Assembly: GCF_023227765.1 (NCBI RefSeq)
Contig: NZ_JALKBZ010000009.1
Location: forward strand, 1-64,000
DNA length: 64,000 nt
From: Fuchsiella alkaliacetigena
GTDB lineage: Bacteria > Bacillota > Halanaerobiia > Halobacteroidales > Acetohalobiaceae
Reading direction: 5' to 3'
The notes under the pieces were generated by a model. The model was not told the origin of the DNA. It did no database searches and was given only the letters and a program-made list of their open reading frames with translations. Shown piece by piece: positions 61,112 to 64,000 of the stretch. The position numbers were made by a program, and so were the translations under genes. Each line of letters begins with the position of its first letter. The first letter of the stretch is position 1.

Positions 61112-62101
61112 TTAGGAAAAATCTACCATTCTTTCAATTTCAGTTTCTTGATAGACATCTTCAAAGTAATCATTGAGTAGTTGATTTTTTTCGCCTTCTA
61201 TTAAATAATTTTCTAAATCATCTCTAACCTCTTCCAAATCCAATTCTCTACTAGCAACCTTATCACTGACCTTAATTAGATGATAGCCATACTCGGTCTC
61301 TACTGGATCACTAATCTCTTCTTTCTCTAGAGAAAAAGCAGCCTCTTCAAAGGCCGGAACCATCTGCCCCTTAGCAAAAAGGCCTAAGCTTCCTCCCTCC
61401 TGGCTACTAGGCCCTATTGAATGCTCCTTAGCTAGTTCAGCAAAGTCAGCCCCATCATCTAAATCAGACTTTAATTCTTCGGCTTCTGCTAAGCTTTCAA
61501 CTAAAATATGGCTAGCTTCTACCTGTTCAGGCTGTACAAACTTTTCTTTATTTTCGGTGTAGTACTCTTCAAGTTGTGATTCGCTAACTTCAATATCAGC
61601 AGTTAACTTAGTACTTAACTCTTCAATTAATAGCCTGCCTCTAATATTCTCTCTAAAATCATTTAAACTCAAGCCTACTGTTGCTAATTCTTCTTCAAGT
61701 TCTTCTACTGAATTATATTGACTTTTGATCATTTCAAAGTAAGAATCCAACTCTTCATCAGTAATCTCTATCCCTTCCACTTCTGCCTGCTGCACCAAGA
61801 TCTCTTGTTGGATTAATTGTTCTAAAACCTGCTCCTTAATTTGTGGTAATAGTTCTTGGCCTTCAGTTTCTGAAAAATCAATTCCTTGGGCTTGATAATG
61901 AAGCTTTGACTGTTCTAGATGGTTCTCAAACTCAGCCCTAAAGATTGGATTACCATTCACCTCAGCAATTACTTCTTCTTCAACTTGATCAACTGAGTTA
62001 ATATTATCCTCTTCACCATCATTACAGGCCACAAGCAAAGTAAATACCAAAGCTAAAACTACAAATAAGACTACTTTCTTAGTAGACGATAACTTCTTCA
62101 T
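61112..62101 (-). CDS. Peptidyl-prolyl isomerase lipoprotein (PrsA/SurA-like)
   Basis: 329 residues. Lipoprotein signal with LLVACND, a SurA-type N-terminal helical chaperone part (IAEVNGNPIFRAEFENHLEQ, then LEQLIQQEILVQQAE), a parvulin domain (about 195-285: VEASHILVESLAEAEEL, GGSLGLFAKGQMVPAFEEAAFSL, TEYGYHLIKV) and a C-terminal helix. Assists folding of exported proteins on the outside of the cytoplasmic membrane. AAAGGAG precedes the ATG; its own terminator follows. Confidence 0.9.
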   Translation of the reverse strand: MKKLSSTKKVVLFVVLALVFTLLVACNDGEEDNINSVDQVEEEVIAEVNGNPIFRAEFENHLEQSKLHYQAQGIDFSETEGQELLPQIKEQVLEQLIQQEILVQQAEVEGIEITDEELDSYFEMIKSQYNSVEELEEELATVGLSLNDFRENIRGRLLIEELSTKLTADIEVSESQLEEYYTENKEKFVQPEQVEASHILVESLAEAEELKSDLDDGADFAELAKEHSIGPSSQEGGSLGLFAKGQMVPAFEEAAFSLEKEEISDPVETEYGYHLIKVSDKVASRELDLEEVRDDLENYLIEGEKNQLLNDYFEDVYQETEIERMVDFS

Positions 62102-62226
62102 GATTTTCTCTCCTTTAAATTTTAGGATTAATTAAATTTCAGTAGTTTATCAACTTCTCCAAAAAGACTATCTGCTTTACTATTATAAATACTTAGTATG
62201 AAAATAGCAAGAGCAGATTAAGAATT

Positions 62227-62757
62227 TCAAAATATTAACTTTACAATGTATATAGCAGCAATAAAACCTACTACATCTGCAATCAGTCCAGCTATAATAG
62301 AATATCTGCTTTTTTTAACTCCTACTGCTCCAAAATAAACAGCTACTACATAAAAGGTAGTTTCTGTACTTCCTTGAATAGTAGAAGCTAAACGACCAAT
62401 TAAAGAGTCCGGGCCGTACTCCTGAATCAACTCCGTCACCAAACCCAAAGACCCCGTCCCTGACAAAGGTCTAATCAACCCTAAAGGTACTATTTGGCGA
62501 GGAATGCCAAAAAAAGATAGTATAGGCTCCAAAATCTGCAAACAGATCTCTAAGGCCCCCGAAGCTCTAAAGATACTGATAGCCATCAACATAGCTATTA
62601 AATAAGGAATAATTTCTACTACAGTAGTAAAGCCTTCCACAGCTCCTTCAGTAAAAACCTCATAAACCTCAACATCCTTAAAATAAGCATAGCCCACAAT
62701 TACCAGTATAATAATCGGTATAGCCCATTGCGAAAGATTATTTAAAAAATCAAACAT
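62227..62757 (-). CDS. spmB: Spore maturation protein B
   Basis: 176 residues, integral membrane, nucleoside recognition (Gate) domain. YEVFTEGAVEGFTTVVEIIPYLIAMLMAI and SGTGSLGLVTELIQEYGPDSLIGRLASTIQGSTETTFYVVAVYFG-type sequence are the family hallmarks. Needed for core dehydration in Bacillus spores. 15 bases downstream of spmA. Confidence 0.93.
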   Translation of the reverse strand: MFDFLNNLSQWAIPIIILVIVGYAYFKDVEVYEVFTEGAVEGFTTVVEIIPYLIAMLMAISIFRASGALEICLQILEPILSFFGIPRQIVPLGLIRPLSGTGSLGLVTELIQEYGPDSLIGRLASTIQGSTETTFYVVAVYFGAVGVKKSRYSIIAGLIADVVGFIAAIYIVKLIF

Positions 62758-62772
62758 TATTTTTCAACCCTT

Positions 62773-63351
62773 CTAAACCCATATTTTTCTTAAAACTCTA
62801 TCGGCCACCAGGCCAGCTATAGTAGAGCAAGTAGTAGCAAAGATGGTAGTCCCAATAATCTCCATTGGGGCACTAGATTCAGCAGCTACTCTCAAACTGA
62901 TTACCGTAGCAGGAAGTAAAGTAATACTGGAAGTATTAATTACTAAAAAAGTACACATAGAATTACTAGCCTCTTCCGGCTTAGGATTCAGCTTTTGTAA
63001 CTCCTGCATAGCCTTAATTCCTAAGGGAGTAGCCGAATTACCCAAACCTAAGAGATTAGCGCTAAAACTGAGCATCATAGCTCCTAGAGCTGGATGATCG
63101 GCTGGTACTTCTGGAAAAAGCCGTTTAGTTACCGGCTGAATAAGCTTAGCTAATAGTTCAACAAAGTTTGATTCCTCAGCCAGCCTCATCACTCCCAGCC
63201 ATAAGGACATAGGTCCTATCAGTCTAATCAAAATCATGGCTCCCTCTTCTACTGACTCTAAAACTGCCTGAGAAACCGGGCCCATATTTCCAGTCAACAT
63301 TGCAGTAACTATACCGATACTAATTAGTCCAAACCAGATATGGTTGATCAA
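62773..63351 (-). CDS. spmA: Spore maturation protein A
   Basis: 192 residues. IWFGLISIGIVTAMLTGN, AMMLSFSANLLGLGNSATPLGIKAMQELQ and LVINTSSITLLPATVI identify SpmA, the partner of SpmB. Membrane protein of the Gate-domain type. The start is TTG at 63351 behind AGGGGGAAG. Confidence 0.93.
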   Translation of the reverse strand: MINHIWFGLISIGIVTAMLTGNMGPVSQAVLESVEEGAMILIRLIGPMSLWLGVMRLAEESNFVELLAKLIQPVTKRLFPEVPADHPALGAMMLSFSANLLGLGNSATPLGIKAMQELQKLNPKPEEASNSMCTFLVINTSSITLLPATVISLRVAAESSAPMEIIGTTIFATTCSTIAGLVADRVLRKIWV

Positions 63352-63403
63352 GCTACTTCCCCCTTTTACTAATTATATGCTCTTTAGCTAAGAAAATATG
63401 AAA

Positions 63404-63436
63404 TAAAAAAACACCTACCCTGATATCAGGTAGATG
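63404..63436 (-). terminator. Terminator upstream of spmA
   Basis: An eight-pair stem (CATCTACC with GGTAGGTG) around TGATATCAG, then TTTTTTTATTTC on the minus strand. It would end transcripts coming from spoVS, nearly 400 bases away, with repeat R5 in between. Confidence 0.7.
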
Positions 63437-63556
63437 CTTAAAATAATAAATTAACGCATTATGCTAGTTAAATTTTAGTTCAATATAGATAGATTGTTGC
63501 GCTCTGCACAACAGTTGATAGTGTATAGTTAAAAACCTAGACCATTAAAAGATTAA

Positions 63557-63708
63557 GTTCAAGTTCTATTAGACGCTGACTAAGTTCGGACAAAATCTGA
63601 CTAAAACATAAAACCTTAAAAAAATTAAAGAACTAAAAAGTTTTAAGGTCTAGTCAGAACTTAGTCAGATTTTAGTCAGCGTCAAAAAAGGTTTTAAAGG
63701 TTTTGAAC
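63557..63708. repeat. Compact palindromic repeat, copy R5
   Basis: About 152 bases and the simplest copy. Left arm GTTCAAGTTCTATTAGACG, CTGACTAAGTTCGGAC, CTGACTAAAAC...CCTTAAAA; right arm is its inverse (TTTTAAGG, TAGTCAGAACTTAGTCAG, TTAGTCAGCGTC, TTTTGAAC). No GC-rich module. It shows the probable ancestral inverted-arm form. The gap 63352-63831 otherwise holds the terminator and a 22-base repeat; no gene seen. Confidence 0.8.
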
Positions 63709-63762
63709 TTCAACTCTACACTATACATTGTAAACTGTAAACTAAACAAAGCATTAATTTTG

Positions 63763-63784
63763 TTTCAACTAGCACAACAGGTTA
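63763..63784. repeat. 22-base repeat, copy 2
   Basis: Same 22 bases as 17342-17363 (core CTAGCACAACAGGTTA), 50 bases from the end of spoVS. Confidence 0.6.
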
Positions 63785-63831
63785 AACCATTTAAAACCTA
63801 TATAATATGTACCACTAATTCACTAGAATCC

Positions 63832-64000
63832 TTACCTAGGCTGCACAATTAACTTAATAGCCGTTCGTTCCTCACCATCAATCTCAATATCAGTAAAAGC
63901 CGGGATACAAACTAAATCAACACCACTGGGAGCCACAAAACCTCTAGCAATTGCTACCGCCTTAACTCCTTGATTAATTGCGCCTGCTCCTATAGCTTGG
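63832..64000 (-). CDS. spoVS: Stage V sporulation protein S (3' part)
   Basis: The last 56 codons are in the window; the start is beyond 64000. The visible part reads QAIGAGAINQGVKAVAIARG, FVAPSGVDLVCIPAFTD and IEIDGEERTAIKLIVQPR, with the TAA at 63832. This is the highly conserved SpoVS, a small Alba-like protein acting in sporulation and septation. Confidence 0.93.
   Translation of the reverse strand, partial: QAIGAGAINQGVKAVAIARGFVAPSGVDLVCIPAFTDIEIDGEERTAIKLIVQPR

Noticed and set aside
1-64000. tRNA or rRNA genes
   Set aside because: I saw no stretch with the conserved tRNA arms or rRNA segments. A covariance-model scan would be the proper test.

Overview
The window is AT-rich DNA from what looks like an endospore-forming anaerobe with an outer membrane. 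Spore genes (gerA-type operon, cwlJ/sleB-type hydrolase, spmA/spmB, spoVS) occur together with a TonB/ExbB/ExbD system, an SLH coiled-coil protein and a SurA/PrsA-like foldase. Many proteins are strongly acidic. Together with the oxygen-sensitive enzymes (tungsten aldehyde oxidoreductase, radical SAM proteins, a siroheme/ferredoxin protein), this points to a halophilic diderm Firmicute of the Halanaerobiales/Halobacteroidaceae kind. That assignment is inference; there is no rRNA in the window.

Layout. 0.1-9 kb: mixed single genes (ECF S-component, DedA protein, PflX-like radical SAM protein, a tandem pair of small paralogues, a GH13 cyclomaltodextrinase/neopullulanase, a siroheme/ferredoxin protein), with well-formed terminators. 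9-35.5 kb: one long run of minus-strand catabolic genes. Read in transcription order it holds two GntR regulators, a sugar-type ABC importer, a Gfo/Idh dehydrogenase, a TIM-barrel isomerase, an SDR and an M24/creatinase-fold enzyme; then E1alpha/E1beta/E2/E3 of an acetoin- or 2-oxo-acid dehydrogenase and a tungsten aldehyde oxidoreductase; then an old-yellow-enzyme-type flavoprotein, a cupin, LipB, LipA, two malic enzymes, a MoaD-like protein and a LarA-family racemase. At least five GTTAAC-based palindromes lie upstream of the importer operon, the dehydrogenase operon and one regulator gene, so these parts are probably one regulon. 36-41.3 kb: a cyclodeaminase/cyclohydrolase-like gene bracketed by repeats, then the gerA-type germinant receptor operon with a small extra membrane protein.

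41.9-54 kb: metK, a DUF2007-like gene, luxS, coaBC, rpoZ, gmk, remA and a yicC-family gene, then a compact histidine operon hisZ-G-D-B-H-A-F-IE (no hisC) driven by a very good sigma-A promoter. 54.8-64 kb: cell-envelope and spore genes, including a TonB-family protein with an extraordinary polyacidic linker, a large secreted protein with a probable cohesin-like C-terminus, spmA/spmB and the 3' end of spoVS.

The least explained structure is a family of mosaic, palindromic intergenic repeats (about 35.7, 36.7, 41.4, 54.1 and 63.6 kb) built from CTGACTA-type inverted arms, GATAGA-rich ends, a nested GC-rich module and a separate 130-bp element with 13-bp terminal inverted repeats. One copy supplies the last codons of a neighbouring gene. 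Several tandem paralogues (malic enzymes, lipoyl domains of E2 and E3, GntR proteins) show patchy near-identity suggestive of gene conversion.
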